DNA from: Allobrachymonas denitrificans DSM 15123
GTDB lineage: Bacteria; Pseudomonadota; Gammaproteobacteria; Burkholderiales; Burkholderiaceae_C
Direction: 5' to 3'
Length of the DNA: 50,238 nucleotides
NCBI RefSeq assembly: GCF_900110225.1
Contig: NZ_FOCW01000011.1
Coordinates: 1-50,238 of the forward strand
This document shows, in pieces, positions 36,564 to 45,383 of this stretch. The stretch's first letter is position 1, and the number at the start of each line of letters is the position of its first letter. Below the pieces are notes generated by a model. It had not been told where the DNA came from, ran no database searches, and was given only the letters and a program-made list of their open reading frames with translations. Position numbers and translations under genes: made by a program.

Positions 36564-36588
36564 TCTCCCGCCGCTGCAGCGCCCGAGT

Positions 36589-38352
36589 TCAGGGCTTCTG
36601 CGCCATCGCAGCCGCGGGATCCTCGCTCTGCAGCACCTGCTGTGCCCAGTCGACCAGCTTGCTGGTATCGGAGCGCACGATCTCCTGCTTGACCGCAAGA
36701 ATCTGCGCCGGGTGCATGGAGAAGCTGCGCAGGCCGAGACCCAGCAGCAGCTTGGTAAATGCCGTGTCGCCGGCCATTTCGCCGCACACGCTGACCGGCT
36801 TGCCCATGTCACGCGCCGCACGGATGGTGTCGGCCAGCAGCTGCAACACGGCGGGGTGCATCGGGTCGTACAGGTGCGCCACCGATTCATCGGCCCGGTC
36901 GATGGCCAGCGTGTACTGGATCAGGTCGTTGGTGCCGATCGACAGGAAGTCGAAATACTTGAGGAACAGGCGCGCCGTGAGCGCAGCGGCAGGCACCTCG
37001 ATCATGGCACCCAGATCGACCTCCCCGTAGGCCACGCCGCGCGCATCGAGCTGGCTGCGCGCCGTGTCCAGCATCTGCAAGGTCTGCCGGATCTCGCTGA
37101 CATGGGCCAGCATGGGAATCAGCACATGGATGCGCCCGGAAGCCGCGGCGCGCAGGATGGCGCGCAGCTGCGTGAGGAACATGGCCGGCTCGGCCAGGCT
37201 CCAGCGGATGGCGCGCATGCCGAGTGCGGGGTTGAGGTGGGCGGCATCGGGCACGCTGTCGTTGAGCGGCTTGTCGGCACCCACGTCGATGGTGCGGATG
37301 GTGAGCGGCAGCCCGCGCATGCCCTCGAGCGCGCGCACATAGGCCTGGTACTGCTCCTCTTCGCCGGGCAGGTGGTGGTTGCGGCCCATGAACAGGAATT
37401 CGCTGCGGAACAGGCCCACGCCGACAGCGCCGGCAGCCAGCGCGGCCTCGGTATCCTTGGGCAGCTCGATATTGGCCAGCAGCTCGATTTTCTCGCCGTC
37501 CAGCGTGACGGCCGGCGTATTGACCAGACGCAGCAGGCGCGAACGGTCCAGCGCGTCCTGGCGCTGGCGGAAGCGGTACTCGTCCAGCGTGATGGTGGAC
37601 GGGTTGACCAGCATGACGCCGGCATCGCCATCGATAATGACCCAGTCGTCCTGCCGCACCAGTTGGCTGGCGGTACGGGCACCCACTACGGCCGGAATGC
37701 CCATGCTGCGCGCCACGATGGCCGTGTGCGAGGTCTTGCCGCCCACATCGGTGACAAAGCCCTTGAACACGCTCTGACGGAACTGCAGCATGTCGGACGG
37801 ACTGAGGTCATGCGCCACCAGCACCAGCGGCACGTCCGTGGCATCCTCGCCCAGCAGGCCGGCCTCGCTGGCTTCGTGGCGTCCGCTTTCCTGCACCGCC
37901 AGCAGCGTCTGCTGGCCCTGGATGCGCTTGATGATGCGCTCGATCACCTGCTCCAGATCGAGCTTGCGCTCGCGCAGGTAGGGGTCCTCCATCTCGTCGA
38001 ACTGGCGCGCCAGCCGCTCGAACTGGGTGGACAGGGCCCAGCCGGCGTTGTAGAGACGGTCCGCGATCCAGTAGCGCACGCCGCTGAAGATCTCGTCGTC
38101 CTGCAGCAGCATCATGTGCACTTCGAGCAGTGCCGCCAGCTCTCCCGGCATTTCCTTGGGCATGGTGGCCAATAGCAGCTGGATTTCCTGCACCACATCG
38201 TCGCGCGCCGCGTGCACCCGGGCGATTTCTGCCTCGACCTGTTCCGGCTCGATGAAATAGTGCCCCACATCGGAGCGGCTGGACGCAATCACCACCGCGC
38301 GCCCGATCGCCACGCCTCGGCCCACCCCTATGCCGTGGATCGATATCGTCAT
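36589..38352 (-). CDS. ptsI: PTS Enzyme I (phosphoenolpyruvate-protein phosphotransferase)
   Basis: This enzyme takes phosphate from phosphoenolpyruvate and passes it to HPr, 587 residues. The phosphorylated histidine is H209 in GGKTSHTAIVARS; the PEP-binding barrel shows RTIDVGADKPL and the active-site cysteine VCGEMAGD. The N-terminus has no GAF domain, so this is the EI type and not the nitrogen-PTS PtsP. It is encoded 10 bp after HPr, in the order EIIA-HPr-EI. No sugar permease (EIIB/EIIC) is nearby, which suggests a regulatory role. Confidence 0.95.
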   Translation of the reverse strand: MTISIHGIGVGRGVAIGRAVVIASSRSDVGHYFIEPEQVEAEIARVHAARDDVVQEIQLLLATMPKEMPGELAALLEVHMMLLQDDEIFSGVRYWIADRLYNAGWALSTQFERLARQFDEMEDPYLRERKLDLEQVIERIIKRIQGQQTLLAVQESGRHEASEAGLLGEDATDVPLVLVAHDLSPSDMLQFRQSVFKGFVTDVGGKTSHTAIVARSMGIPAVVGARTASQLVRQDDWVIIDGDAGVMLVNPSTITLDEYRFRQRQDALDRSRLLRLVNTPAVTLDGEKIELLANIELPKDTEAALAAGAVGVGLFRSEFLFMGRNHHLPGEEEQYQAYVRALEGMRGLPLTIRTIDVGADKPLNDSVPDAAHLNPALGMRAIRWSLAEPAMFLTQLRAILRAAASGRIHVLIPMLAHVSEIRQTLQMLDTARSQLDARGVAYGEVDLGAMIEVPAAALTARLFLKYFDFLSIGTNDLIQYTLAIDRADESVAHLYDPMHPAVLQLLADTIRAARDMGKPVSVCGEMAGDTAFTKLLLGLGLRSFSMHPAQILAVKQEIVRSDTSKLVDWAQQVLQSEDPAAAMAQKP

Positions 38353-38362
38353 CCGCGCATCC

Positions 38363-38632
38363 TCACTCGCCTTCGCCGAACTTGTCGTTGATCAGGTCCG
38401 CCAGCGCCTGCATGGCCTCTTGCTCGCGTTCGCCGCTGGTTTCCAGCGTGATTTCGGTGCCGATGCCGGCCGCCAGCATCATGACGCCCATGATGCTCTT
38501 GGCATTGACGCGGCGGCTGCCGCGCGAGACCCACACTTCGCACGGGAAGGAGCCGGCCAGCTTGGTGAGCTTGGCCGAGGCACGGGCGTGCAGCCCGAGC
38601 TTGTTGCTGATGGTGATGGCTTGCTGAATCAT
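38363..38632 (-). CDS. ptsH: PTS phosphocarrier HPr
   Basis: This is the 89-residue HPr protein. The phosphorylated H15 lies in GLHARAS, and the regulatory serine is S46 in NAKSIMGVM, the site used by HPr kinase where one exists. It relays phosphate from Enzyme I to the EIIA encoded upstream. Its ATG overlaps the EIIA stop (ATGA), and Enzyme I starts 10 bp after its own stop. Confidence 0.95.
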   Translation of the reverse strand: MIQQAITISNKLGLHARASAKLTKLAGSFPCEVWVSRGSRRVNAKSIMGVMMLAAGIGTEITLETSGEREQEAMQALADLINDKFGEGE

Positions 38633-39066
38633 TCTTTCACGTCCTGGTCGCAGGCACCCAGATTGCAGGTGAGCGGCATGATGCCCTGGGCACCGCCGCT
38701 GAGCGCGCGCTCCTGCATCTCGTCCAGAGGAAGCCCCGCGTAGCAGACCGCACGCAGCAGCATGGGCACGTTGAGTCCGGTGACGCCACGCAAGGCGGCA
38801 TGGCAGCCCAGTGTCTCCTGCCGCTCGAGCATGTGCGACACCACATTGCAGGGCGTTGCGCCGAACAGGTCGGTCATCACCAGCATGCCCGCACAGGGCA
38901 TGCCCTGCAGCAGCACACGCGCACGCTCCAGCGTCTGCTCGGGCGCTTCGTGCGGCAGCACATCGAGCGCATGCACGCGGTCGCCGCAATCAGGGAAGAC
39001 ATGCAGCGCCGCCGCCCGGAACGCCTGCGCAAGCGGTTCGTGGGCAATGATGAGGATCTGGTTCAT
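38629..39066 (-). CDS. PTS EIIA of the mannose family
   Basis: This is a 145-residue EIIA-Man type domain. The phosphorylated histidine is H9 in LIIAHEPLAQAF, and the nucleotide-fold-like segment MLVMTDLFGATPCNV is typical. It accepts phosphate from HPr. The start at 39066 is chosen because the conserved strand begins there. No EIIB, EIIC or EIID domain is fused or adjacent, so the phosphate probably serves regulation, as proposed for other beta-proteobacteria. Confidence 0.92.
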   Translation of the reverse strand: MNQILIIAHEPLAQAFRAAALHVFPDCGDRVHALDVLPHEAPEQTLERARVLLQGMPCAGMLVMTDLFGATPCNVVSHMLERQETLGCHAALRGVTGLNVPMLLRAVCYAGLPLDEMQERALSGGAQGIMPLTCNLGACDQDVKE

Positions 39067-39124
39067 GCAGGGAAAAGTGCCCGAGCCCGCGCAACTGTAC
39101 GGCGCGCGCAGGGACACGGATTGG

Positions 39125-40372
39125 TCATTCTGCTGATGATACTTCGGCGCGGCCCGGTTTGTACCACAGGAACAGCAGATACGACAGCACGCAGGCAGCC
39201 AGCAACACCCCGAAGGCACCCCGATAGGCATCCGCCAGCATCCAGCCGCGCTGCTGCAACGCATCCACCAGCCGGCCCACGCCGGACTGGATCAGGAACA
39301 CGCCTGCGAACACCAGCAGATTGAAGGAGGTCAGGGAGCGCCCCGCCAGATGCACCGGCAGGCGCTGCGTCAGGATTGGCTGCGCCAGCGACACCACGGT
39401 GGACGTAACGCAGAACGCCGCCAGCAGCCAGGGCGTCCATCGGCCCAGGCTGGAACCACCGAGGATGACCAGCAACAGGAGGGCCATGCTGACCGGCAGG
39501 CCCCTGCGGATCATGCTCTCCACCTCGATGCCCGCCCGTATCAGGCGCGGCATCAGCAGCCCCCAGAGCCAGAAGGCCAGCAGCATCAGCAGGTTGATGA
39601 TGAACATGCCCTGTGCCGACTGTTCCGGCGTGAATCCGGCGACATGGCTGAGCCAGGGGCCGGCCCACAAGGTCTGGGTGGCCGTCATGGCGCCGTAGTT
39701 GATCAGGGCAATCGGGATGTAGTGGATGAACTGCGGATGCGTCCAGACCGCGCGCAGCCCGCCCCTGGCACTGCCCTGCCCTGCAGGTGCAGCGGCAGAG
39801 GACGGCCAGGCAGGCAACACCCGCAGCACCAGCACCATGCCCAGCGCCATCAGGATGGCAAGCAGCACGAACAGCATGCGCCAGCCGGTCACCGGCAACA
39901 GCCATTGCACCGGCAGCGTGGCGGCCACCATGCCGAGGGATCCCGTCATCAGCATCCAGGCATTGGCGCGCAGCTGCATCGGGCCATCGAGCCAGCGACG
40001 GTAGCCGGCCAGTGGCGCCATCAGACAGGCGCTCAGCCCGATGCCGGCCAGCAGCCGTGCGGCAAACAGGCTGGTCAGGCCCTGCGCCCAGGCAAACAGC
40101 AGGGTGCCCAGGATCGCCAGCACCAGAAAGCGCGTGAGGATGGTGCGCGGACCATACTTGTCCAGCCAGTGCCCCAGCGGCAACTGCGTCAGCGTGAAGC
40201 CGAGAAAATACGCACCGGACAGCAGGCCCAGCGCCCCTGCGCCCAGGCTGAACTCCGACGTGAGCTGCGGCGCAATGGTCGCGGTCACCACCCGCAGCAG
40301 CGTGGAGAGGAAGTAGCAGAAGGCGCACACCAGAAAAACCAGGATGACGCCGCGACGATCGAGCAGGGACAT
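39125..40372 (-). CDS. MFS transporter of unknown substrate
   Basis: This is a 415-residue MFS protein with twelve expected membrane segments. The loop 2-3 motif appears as GHWLDKYGPRTIL. It resembles CP/nitrate-like MFS carriers in general shape only; no substrate can be assigned. The start at 40372 (MSLLDRRG) lies just before TM1; an in-frame GTG at 40408 would add 12 residues, and neither has a good ribosome binding site. It is 58 bp upstream of the EIIA gene on the same strand, so it may be co-transcribed with the PTS genes, but a functional link is speculative. Confidence 0.82.
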   Translation of the reverse strand: MSLLDRRGVILVFLVCAFCYFLSTLLRVVTATIAPQLTSEFSLGAGALGLLSGAYFLGFTLTQLPLGHWLDKYGPRTILTRFLVLAILGTLLFAWAQGLTSLFAARLLAGIGLSACLMAPLAGYRRWLDGPMQLRANAWMLMTGSLGMVAATLPVQWLLPVTGWRMLFVLLAILMALGMVLVLRVLPAWPSSAAAPAGQGSARGGLRAVWTHPQFIHYIPIALINYGAMTATQTLWAGPWLSHVAGFTPEQSAQGMFIINLLMLLAFWLWGLLMPRLIRAGIEVESMIRRGLPVSMALLLLVILGGSSLGRWTPWLLAAFCVTSTVVSLAQPILTQRLPVHLAGRSLTSFNLLVFAGVFLIQSGVGRLVDALQQRGWMLADAYRGAFGVLLAACVLSYLLFLWYKPGRAEVSSAE

Positions 40373-40592
40373 GGGACTACAGCAGGCAAGCCCGTCAGGA
40401 ATGGACACGGACGGCCCGGACGGAGTGTCAGCAAATGTAGCATGTGAGATTCAGGTCTGCCCGCGTGAAAAACCCTGCGTTGCCCCAAGCTGTTCGGGGT
40501 CTCGGCACGCGCGAGGGCGCAATGCGCATACACTAGGCGTCCGGGCCGGCAGCCAGCACGGCCCCGAGATCCGTCTTTCGAGAGCGCCTTCC

Positions 40593-41090
40593 ATGAAACG
40601 CCTGTTTTCCATCATGGGCTTCCTGGCCCTGTTCGGGGTGGCCGCCGCCACCTATTTCTCGCTGCGCCCCGATGCAGCTCCGCAGTCCAGCTTCGTGATG
40701 CTGGACGGCAGCCAGAAGACCACCCAGTCCTGGAACGGCAACGTGACGCTGGTCAACTTCTGGGCCACCAGCTGCACCACCTGCGTCGCCGAGATGCCCA
40801 TGCTGGTCAGCACCTACAACAAGTACCAGGGCAAGGGCTACCGCACGGTGGCCGTCGCCATGGAATACGATCCGCCAGCCTACGTGCTGAACTTCGTGAA
40901 GACGCGCCAGCTCCCCTTCGAAGTGGCACTGGACAATACCGGCCAGGTGGCGCGTGACTGGGGCAACATCACCATCACCCCCACCACCTTCCTGCTGAAC
41001 AAGCGCGGGGAGATCGTCAAGCAGTACGTGGGTGCGCCCGACGAGAAGGAACTGCACACACTGATCGAGAAGCTGCTGGCCGAGACCTGA
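40593..41090 (+). CDS. TlpA-like thioredoxin-family protein
   Basis: This is a 165-residue protein with an N-terminal membrane anchor (residues ~5-22) and a periplasmic thioredoxin fold. The redox motif is C61-T-T-C64 in WATSCTTCVAEMP, and the cis-proline loop follows as TITPTTFLLNKRG. Such proteins reduce periplasmic disulfides, for example during cytochrome c maturation or oxidative repair; the exact partner is unknown. The cytochrome c' gene is convergent next to it. Confidence 0.9.
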   Translation: MKRLFSIMGFLALFGVAAATYFSLRPDAAPQSSFVMLDGSQKTTQSWNGNVTLVNFWATSCTTCVAEMPMLVSTYNKYQGKGYRTVAVAMEYDPPAYVLNFVKTRQLPFEVALDNTGQVARDWGNITITPTTFLLNKRGEIVKQYVGAPDEKELHTLIEKLLAET

Positions 41091-41116
41091 CCACCTCTTC
41101 TTGCCCCGGCAAGCAG

Positions 41117-41146
41117 ACAGCCCGCAGATGCGGGCTGTACTGTTTG
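41117..41146 (+). terminator. Hairpin terminator after the TlpA-like gene
   Basis: ACAGCCCG (41117-41124) pairs with CGGGCTGT (41131-41138) around a 6-nt loop, followed by a weak T-run (ACTGTTTG). It lies between convergent genes; on the other strand no T-tract follows. Confidence 0.6.
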
Positions 41147-41161
41147 TGCAGGCGCCGGGGC

Positions 41162-41614
41162 TTACTTGCTGCGGAAGTTGTCGTGGCAGGACTTGCAGGT
41201 CTGCGCCGCATCGGCAAATGCGGCCTTGAGCTGGTTCAGGTCACCACTCTTGGCCGCCGTGTTCAGCTTGGCGGCCTCGGCCTGGAACTTCTCGGCACCG
41301 GCCTTGAACTTGGCGTTGTCCTTCCAGATTTCCGCCTTGGCCCTGGTCTGGCCCTTGTCGCTGCCCGGGATGAAGCCGGCAAACGGCAGGCGGGCCATGT
41401 AGGCCACCACCTCGGCATTGGCGGCGGCAGAGCGCGCGTTGTAGGGCATCTTGCCAGTGGCCATGGCGCCCAGCGGGCCGAAGTGCGAACCGATCACGTT
41501 GAAGGCACCCTGGCGGTACTTGATGGCGTCTTCGGCCTTGGCAAAGGTCTGGGCACTGGCAGGCAGTGCAGCGAACAGGCCGGCGGCCAGGGTCAGGCAG
41601 GCGAGTTTTTTCAT
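41162..41614 (-). CDS. Cytochrome c' (class II)
   Basis: This is a 150-residue periplasmic cytochrome. A signal peptide ends at residues 19-21 (ASA before Q22). The heme motif CKSCH is at C140-H144, near the C-terminus, which is diagnostic of the four-helix class II cytochromes c'. These bind NO and are linked to NO protection, though function varies. It is divergent from the cytochrome b561-type gene across 182 bp, a common pairing. Confidence 0.94.
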   Translation of the reverse strand: MKKLACLTLAAGLFAALPASAQTFAKAEDAIKYRQGAFNVIGSHFGPLGAMATGKMPYNARSAAANAEVVAYMARLPFAGFIPGSDKGQTRAKAEIWKDNAKFKAGAEKFQAEAAKLNTAAKSGDLNQLKAAFADAAQTCKSCHDNFRSK

Positions 41615-41796
41615 GAAAACAGTTTCCTCGTCGTCGTGGATGGGGGAGTCGGATACGGGCCGGCAAGGGGCCGCATGCGATGGCGCAGGATGCCCCGCGC
41701 TGACACGGGTGCCGTGCACCGTGCTAAAGTTATTTTGGCATGGCTGCGGCGACGCTGCCGTGCCACTCCGATTACCCGATTGCCCTTCCCTGCTAC

Positions 41797-42498
41797 ATGA
41801 CCCGCGAGCCCGCCACCACCGTTCCCGTCCGCATCTGGGATCTTCCCACCCGCCTGTTCCACTGGGCACTGGCCCTGCTGGTCGTCGCCCTGGTGGTCAC
41901 CGGCAGTGTGGGTGGATTGTGGATGGAATGGCACCTGCGCGCCGGCATGGGCGTGCTGGCCCTGCTGCTGTTTCGCCTTGTCTGGGGCGTGATCGGCGGC
42001 CACTGGTCGCGTTTTGCCAACTTTATCTACAGTCCGGCACGCATCCTGCGCTACCTGCGCGGCGACAGCCATGCCCTGGATGATGCCGGCCACAGCCCCA
42101 TGGGTGCCCTCTCCGTCTGGGCCATGCTGCTGGTGCTTGCGGTGCAGGGCGTGATCGGCCTGTTTGCCTACGATGACATCGCATTCTCGGGCCCGCTGGC
42201 CCATCTGGTGTCCAACGACACCGTCAGCACGCTGACCGGCCTGCACAAGCTGGCCAAGCCGCTGATCATCGCCTTGGTGCTGCTGCATGTGGGCGCCATC
42301 GTGTTCTATCGCCTCTCACGCAAGCGCAATCTGGTCGGGCCCATGCTGCTGGGTGACAAGCAGCTGCCGCCGGGCACCCCGGCCAGCCGCGACAGCGCGG
42401 CCACGCGTCTGCTGGCCCTGCTGCTGTTTGCAGCCTGCGCAGGATTCATGGTGTGGGTGAGTTCGCTTGCCGGCGAGATGTCCGCCAGCTACATGTAA
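41797..42498 (+). CDS. Cytochrome b561-type (b/b6 domain) membrane protein
   Basis: This is a 233-residue di-heme type cytochrome b with four membrane segments plus a C-terminal hydrophobic helix. The N-terminus VRIWDLPTRLFHWALA, with its histidine in TM1, is characteristic, and further candidate heme ligands lie in GLHKLAKP and LLHVGAIVFY. The start at 41797 is chosen for the family N-terminus; an in-frame ATG at 41740 adds an unlikely stretch. Such proteins pass quinol electrons to periplasmic cytochromes; the divergent cytochrome c' is the obvious candidate partner. Confidence 0.9.
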   Translation: MTREPATTVPVRIWDLPTRLFHWALALLVVALVVTGSVGGLWMEWHLRAGMGVLALLLFRLVWGVIGGHWSRFANFIYSPARILRYLRGDSHALDDAGHSPMGALSVWAMLLVLAVQGVIGLFAYDDIAFSGPLAHLVSNDTVSTLTGLHKLAKPLIIALVLLHVGAIVFYRLSRKRNLVGPMLLGDKQLPPGTPASRDSAATRLLALLLFAACAGFMVWVSSLAGEMSASYM

Positions 42499-42502
42499 TC
42501 CC

Positions 42503-43003
42503 ATGAGCGACCATCTGCCTCCCCCCGATATCGCCCTGCACGCGGCGGACACGCCCGAATTGCTCGAACAGGCGCGCGCCCTGCTGCTGGAATACGCAGA
42601 CAGCCTGAATGTGGACCTCGACTTCCAGGACTTTGCCGACGAGCTTGCCTCGCTTCCCGGCGCCTATGCCGGCCCGCAAGGCGTGTTGCTGCTGGCCTTC
42701 GTGGACGGCACGGTAGCCGGCAGCTGCGCCCTGCGCCCGCTGCCGGAAAGCGACTATGCCGATGCCGCCGAGATGAAACGCCTGTACGTGCGCCCCATGT
42801 TCCGCGGTTTCGGTCTGGGTCGGCTGCTGACCGAAGGCATTCTGGATGCCGCACGCATGGCTGGCTACCAGCACGTGCTGCTGGATACCCTGGACGACAT
42901 GGAATCGGCGCGGGCGCTGTACGAGGAACTGGGCTTCGTCGAAATCCCGCCCTACTACCACAACCCGATCGCCGGCTCGCACTACCTGATGGCTGCGCTG
43001 TAA
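42503..43003 (+). CDS. GNAT-family N-acetyltransferase
   Basis: This is a 166-residue acetyltransferase. The acetyl-CoA binding motif A appears as MKRLYVRPMFRGFGLGRLL, with RGFGLG replacing the commoner RGxGxG, and motif B as YEELGFVEIPPYYHNP. It starts 4 bp after the cytochrome b stop, so it may be co-transcribed with it. The substrate is unknown; the PYYHNP ending resembles small-molecule acetyltransferases of Proteobacteria. Confidence 0.9.
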   Translation: MSDHLPPPDIALHAADTPELLEQARALLLEYADSLNVDLDFQDFADELASLPGAYAGPQGVLLLAFVDGTVAGSCALRPLPESDYADAAEMKRLYVRPMFRGFGLGRLLTEGILDAARMAGYQHVLLDTLDDMESARALYEELGFVEIPPYYHNPIAGSHYLMAAL

Positions 43004-43035
43004 GCCAACTCAAGGCTCATCGGCCCGCCTGCCGC

Positions 43036-43353
43036 TCAGCTTTCGTCGATCAGGATCTCGTGCGTCAGGTTGTCCACCTGCACGGGGCTGTCGAAAAAGG
43101 TCAGCAAAGGCGGAGCGCCGTACTTCTCCTGCACAAACGTCTTCCAGGTGGCGTCGTAGACGCGATCGGCGTCCTCGCGCGTGCGCCACAGGTACATGCC
43201 GCCGGCCGTGCGGCCGTCTTCGGACAGGATGTAGTACTTGCGCACCAGCCCCGGCATGTCGATGTAGCGCGGTGCCGTGTTGCGGAAGATTTCGCGCGCC
43301 TGCGCACGCGTGATGGCCTCGGGCAGGCTGAACTGGACCAGTGCGGTGATCAT
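43036..43353 (-). CDS. YdhR-like small monooxygenase-fold protein
   Basis: This is a 105-residue protein with the dimeric ferredoxin-like alpha/beta barrel pattern of the YdhR family. Conserved-looking parts are MPGLVRKYYILSEDGRTAGGMYLW and a Tyr/Trp-rich core. A GAGGGA ribosome binding site precedes the ATG at 43353. YdhR relatives are called putative monooxygenases, but activity is mostly unproven. It is convergent with the acetyltransferase gene (32 bp). Confidence 0.8.
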   Translation of the reverse strand: MITALVQFSLPEAITRAQAREIFRNTAPRYIDMPGLVRKYYILSEDGRTAGGMYLWRTREDADRVYDATWKTFVQEKYGAPPLLTFFDSPVQVDNLTHEILIDES

Positions 43354-43486
43354 GAACGGAATCCCTCGCCGGAAAGATGAGTCAACGGGGCGCTGGGCGC
43401 CCCTCGCTTGCGACAATTATGCCCGGAGTAAATCGTTCCCTTCCCGCGCGGGGAGCTGCACGCATGCCCGCACCTATCGCAGGACG

Positions 43487-43516
43487 AAAAAAAACGCCCC
43501 ACTCGCGTGAGGCGTT
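43487..43516 (-). terminator. Intrinsic terminator of the S10 operon
   Basis: On the minus strand, AACGCC (43511-43516) pairs with GGCGTT (43493-43498), with an inner CAC/GTG pairing, followed by eight T residues (43487-43494). It lies 48 bp after rpsQ, where the S10 operon also ends in E. coli. Confidence 0.92.
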
Positions 43517-43564
43517 CCTGTGCAGCAGGAATGCGGACATTCCTGCCGGACGGCTGTCCGTGGT

Positions 43565-43834
43565 TTACACCACAGCGGCCTTCTGCACCAGGCGGGTAGC
43601 AACCCAGCTCTTGGTACGGGAGATCGGACGGCCTTCGGTAATCTCGATGATGTCGCCCATCTTGTACTCGCCATTTTCGTCATGGGCGTGGTACTTGCTG
43701 GTCTTGATCACGATCTTGCCGTAGATCGGGTGCATCACGCGACGCTCGATCATCACGGTCACCGTCTTGGCGCGCTTGTCACTCACCACCTTGCCGATCA
43801 AGGTGCGCTTGAGGGAGGTTTTTGCTTCCGTCAT
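43565..43834 (-). CDS. rpsQ: 30S ribosomal protein S17
   Basis: This is the 89-residue S17, an OB-fold protein that binds 16S r[23 protein letters not shown] is the conserved N-terminal strand set, and [20 protein letters not shown] is the C-terminal core. It is the last gene of the S10 operon, 15 bp after rpmC, and is followed by the operon terminator. Confidence 0.98.
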   Translation of the reverse strand: MTEAKTSLKRTLIGKVVSDKRAKTVTVMIERRVMHPIYGKIVIKTSKYHAHDENGEYKMGDIIEITEGRPISRTKSWVATRLVQKAAVV

Positions 43835-43849
43835 TGGTTCACTCCTTGA

Positions 43850-44044
43850 TTACTTGGCGGCTTGCTTTTCAGCAAGAATGGTCTTGGCACGTGCGATGTC
43901 ACGGCGCGTCTGGCGCAGTGCAGCGGTGTTGTTCAGTTGCTGGGTGCCCTTTTGCATGCGCAGACCGAAATGGGCCTTCTGCAGGTCCTTGATTTCGGCT
44001 TCGATGCCGGCCACGTCCTTGTTGCGCAGATCAGCAGCTTTCAT
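43850..44044 (-). CDS. rpmC: 50S ribosomal protein L29
   Basis: This is the 64-residue L29, an antiparallel helical protein at the exit tunnel. [20 protein letters not shown] and the [12 protein letters not shown] segment are family hallmarks. It lies 15 bp from both rplP and rpsQ in the normal order. Confidence 0.98.
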   Translation of the reverse strand: MKAADLRNKDVAGIEAEIKDLQKAHFGLRMQKGTQQLNNTAALRQTRRDIARAKTILAEKQAAK

Positions 44045-44059
44045 TTTCTCTTCTCCTGA

Positions 44060-44476
44060 TTAGGCGCCCAGTTGGCGGGACACGAACACGGTGCGCAGCG
44101 GCAGCTTGGCAGCAGCCAGCTTGAACGCTTCACGGGCCAGCTCTTCGGGCACACCCACGATTTCGTAGATGATCTTGCCCGGCTGGATTTCTGCCACGTA
44201 GTACTCGGGGTTACCCTTGCCGTTACCCATACGCACTTCAGCAGGCTTCTGGGAGATCGGCTTGTCGGGGAACACGCGAATCCAGATACGGCCGCCACGC
44301 TTGACGTGACGGGAAATGGCACGACGTGCAGCTTCGATTTGACGGGCAGTCAGGCGACCACGGTCGGTCGACTTCAGGCCGAAGTCACCGAATGCCACCG
44401 TGTTGCCACGGGTAGCGATGCCGGTGTTGCGGCCTTTCTGCTCTTTGCGGTATTTTCTGCGTGCAGGTTGCAGCAT
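44060..44476 (-). CDS. rplP: 50S ribosomal protein L16
   Basis: This is the 138-residue L16, which helps position tRNA in the A and P sites. [19 protein letters not shown] and [20 protein letters not shown] are conserved. Its arginine near residue 80 (EVRMGNGKG region) lies in the loop hydroxylated in some bacteria. It follows rpsC after 28 bp. Confidence 0.98.
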   Translation of the reverse strand: MLQPARRKYRKEQKGRNTGIATRGNTVAFGDFGLKSTDRGRLTARQIEAARRAISRHVKRGGRIWIRVFPDKPISQKPAEVRMGNGKGNPEYYVAEIQPGKIIYEIVGVPEELAREAFKLAAAKLPLRTVFVSRQLGA

Positions 44477-44504
44477 GTTTATTCTCCTGGATCAGCCGAA
44501 CGGA

Positions 44505-45371
44505 TTATTCGGCTGCGGTGCCGTCCGCTGCTGCAGCGGGCGCGTTCGCAACGCGCTTAACGGCGGGGGCTGCGCCAGTGGCTTCAGCCGGCTTGTCGCT
44601 GCCATCGGTCGGAGCAGTGTTACCTGCACCGGCGATGCGGCGGGTACGCGGACGGTCGCTGCGACGGTCGTCGCGGCCATCACGGCGGCCGCGCGGGCGG
44701 CGCTCGTCTTCACGCGGTTCGGCAGCCACGGGCACGTCGTTGCGGCCCAGGTTGTCGCCCTTGTAGACCCACACCTTGACACCGATGATGCCGTAGGTGG
44801 TTTCGGCTTCGCTCACACCGTAGTCGATGTCGGCGCGCAGGGTGTGCAGCGGCACACGGCCTTCGCGGTACCACTCGGTACGGGCGATTTCGATGCCGTT
44901 CAGACGGCCGGAAGACATGATCTTGATGCCCTGTGCACCCATGCGCATGGCGTTCTGCATGGCGCGCTTCATGGCGCGGCGGAACATGATGCGCTTCTCG
45001 AGCTGCTGCGTGATGCTGTCGGCGATCAGCTTGGCATCGATTTCGGGCTTGCGCACTTCCTCGATGTTCACTGCGACCGGAACGCCCAGCATGGCGTTCA
45101 GTTCACGCTTCAGGTTCTCGATGTCCTCGCCTTTCTTGCCGATCACCACGCCCGGACGCGCCGAGTAGATGGTGATGCGGGCGCTCTTGGCGGGGCGCTC
45201 GATCAGGATGCGGGAAACGGAAGCGTTCTTCAGTTTCTTGGCCAGGTACTCGCGCACCTTGATGTCTTCGGCCAGCATGCCGGCGAAGTCGCGGTTGTTC
45301 GCGTACCAGCGGCTGTTCCAGTTACGGCTCACCGCCAGGCGGAAACCGGTAGGATGGATTTTCTGTCCCAT
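44505..45371 (-). CDS. rpsC: 30S ribosomal protein S3 with long C-terminal tail
   Basis: This is a 288-residue S3, about 55 residues longer than E. coli S3 (233). The KH domain ([20 protein letters not shown]) and the C-terminal domain ([20 protein letters not shown]) are complete. The extra C-terminus is first Arg/Asp-rich ([20 protein letters not shown]) and then Ala/Pro-rich and acidic. It is in frame with no sign of a frameshift. Longer S3 tails are known in beta-proteobacteria, so this may be ordinary for the group. It lies 12 bp after rplV. Confidence 0.96.
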   Translation of the reverse strand: MGQKIHPTGFRLAVSRNWNSRWYANNRDFAGMLAEDIKVREYLAKKLKNASVSRILIERPAKSARITIYSARPGVVIGKKGEDIENLKRELNAMLGVPVAVNIEEVRKPEIDAKLIADSITQQLEKRIMFRRAMKRAMQNAMRMGAQGIKIMSSGRLNGIEIARTEWYREGRVPLHTLRADIDYGVSEAETTYGIIGVKVWVYKGDNLGRNDVPVAAEPREDERRPRGRRDGRDDRRSDRPRTRRIAGAGNTAPTDGSDKPAEATGAAPAVKRVANAPAAAADGTAAE

Positions 45372-45383
45372 TGCTTACACCTT

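Noticed and set aside
44505-44745. Frameshift at the end of rpsC
   Set aside because: The long tail is in frame, has normal codon use and ends at a clean stop 28 bp before rplP. A natural extension explains it.
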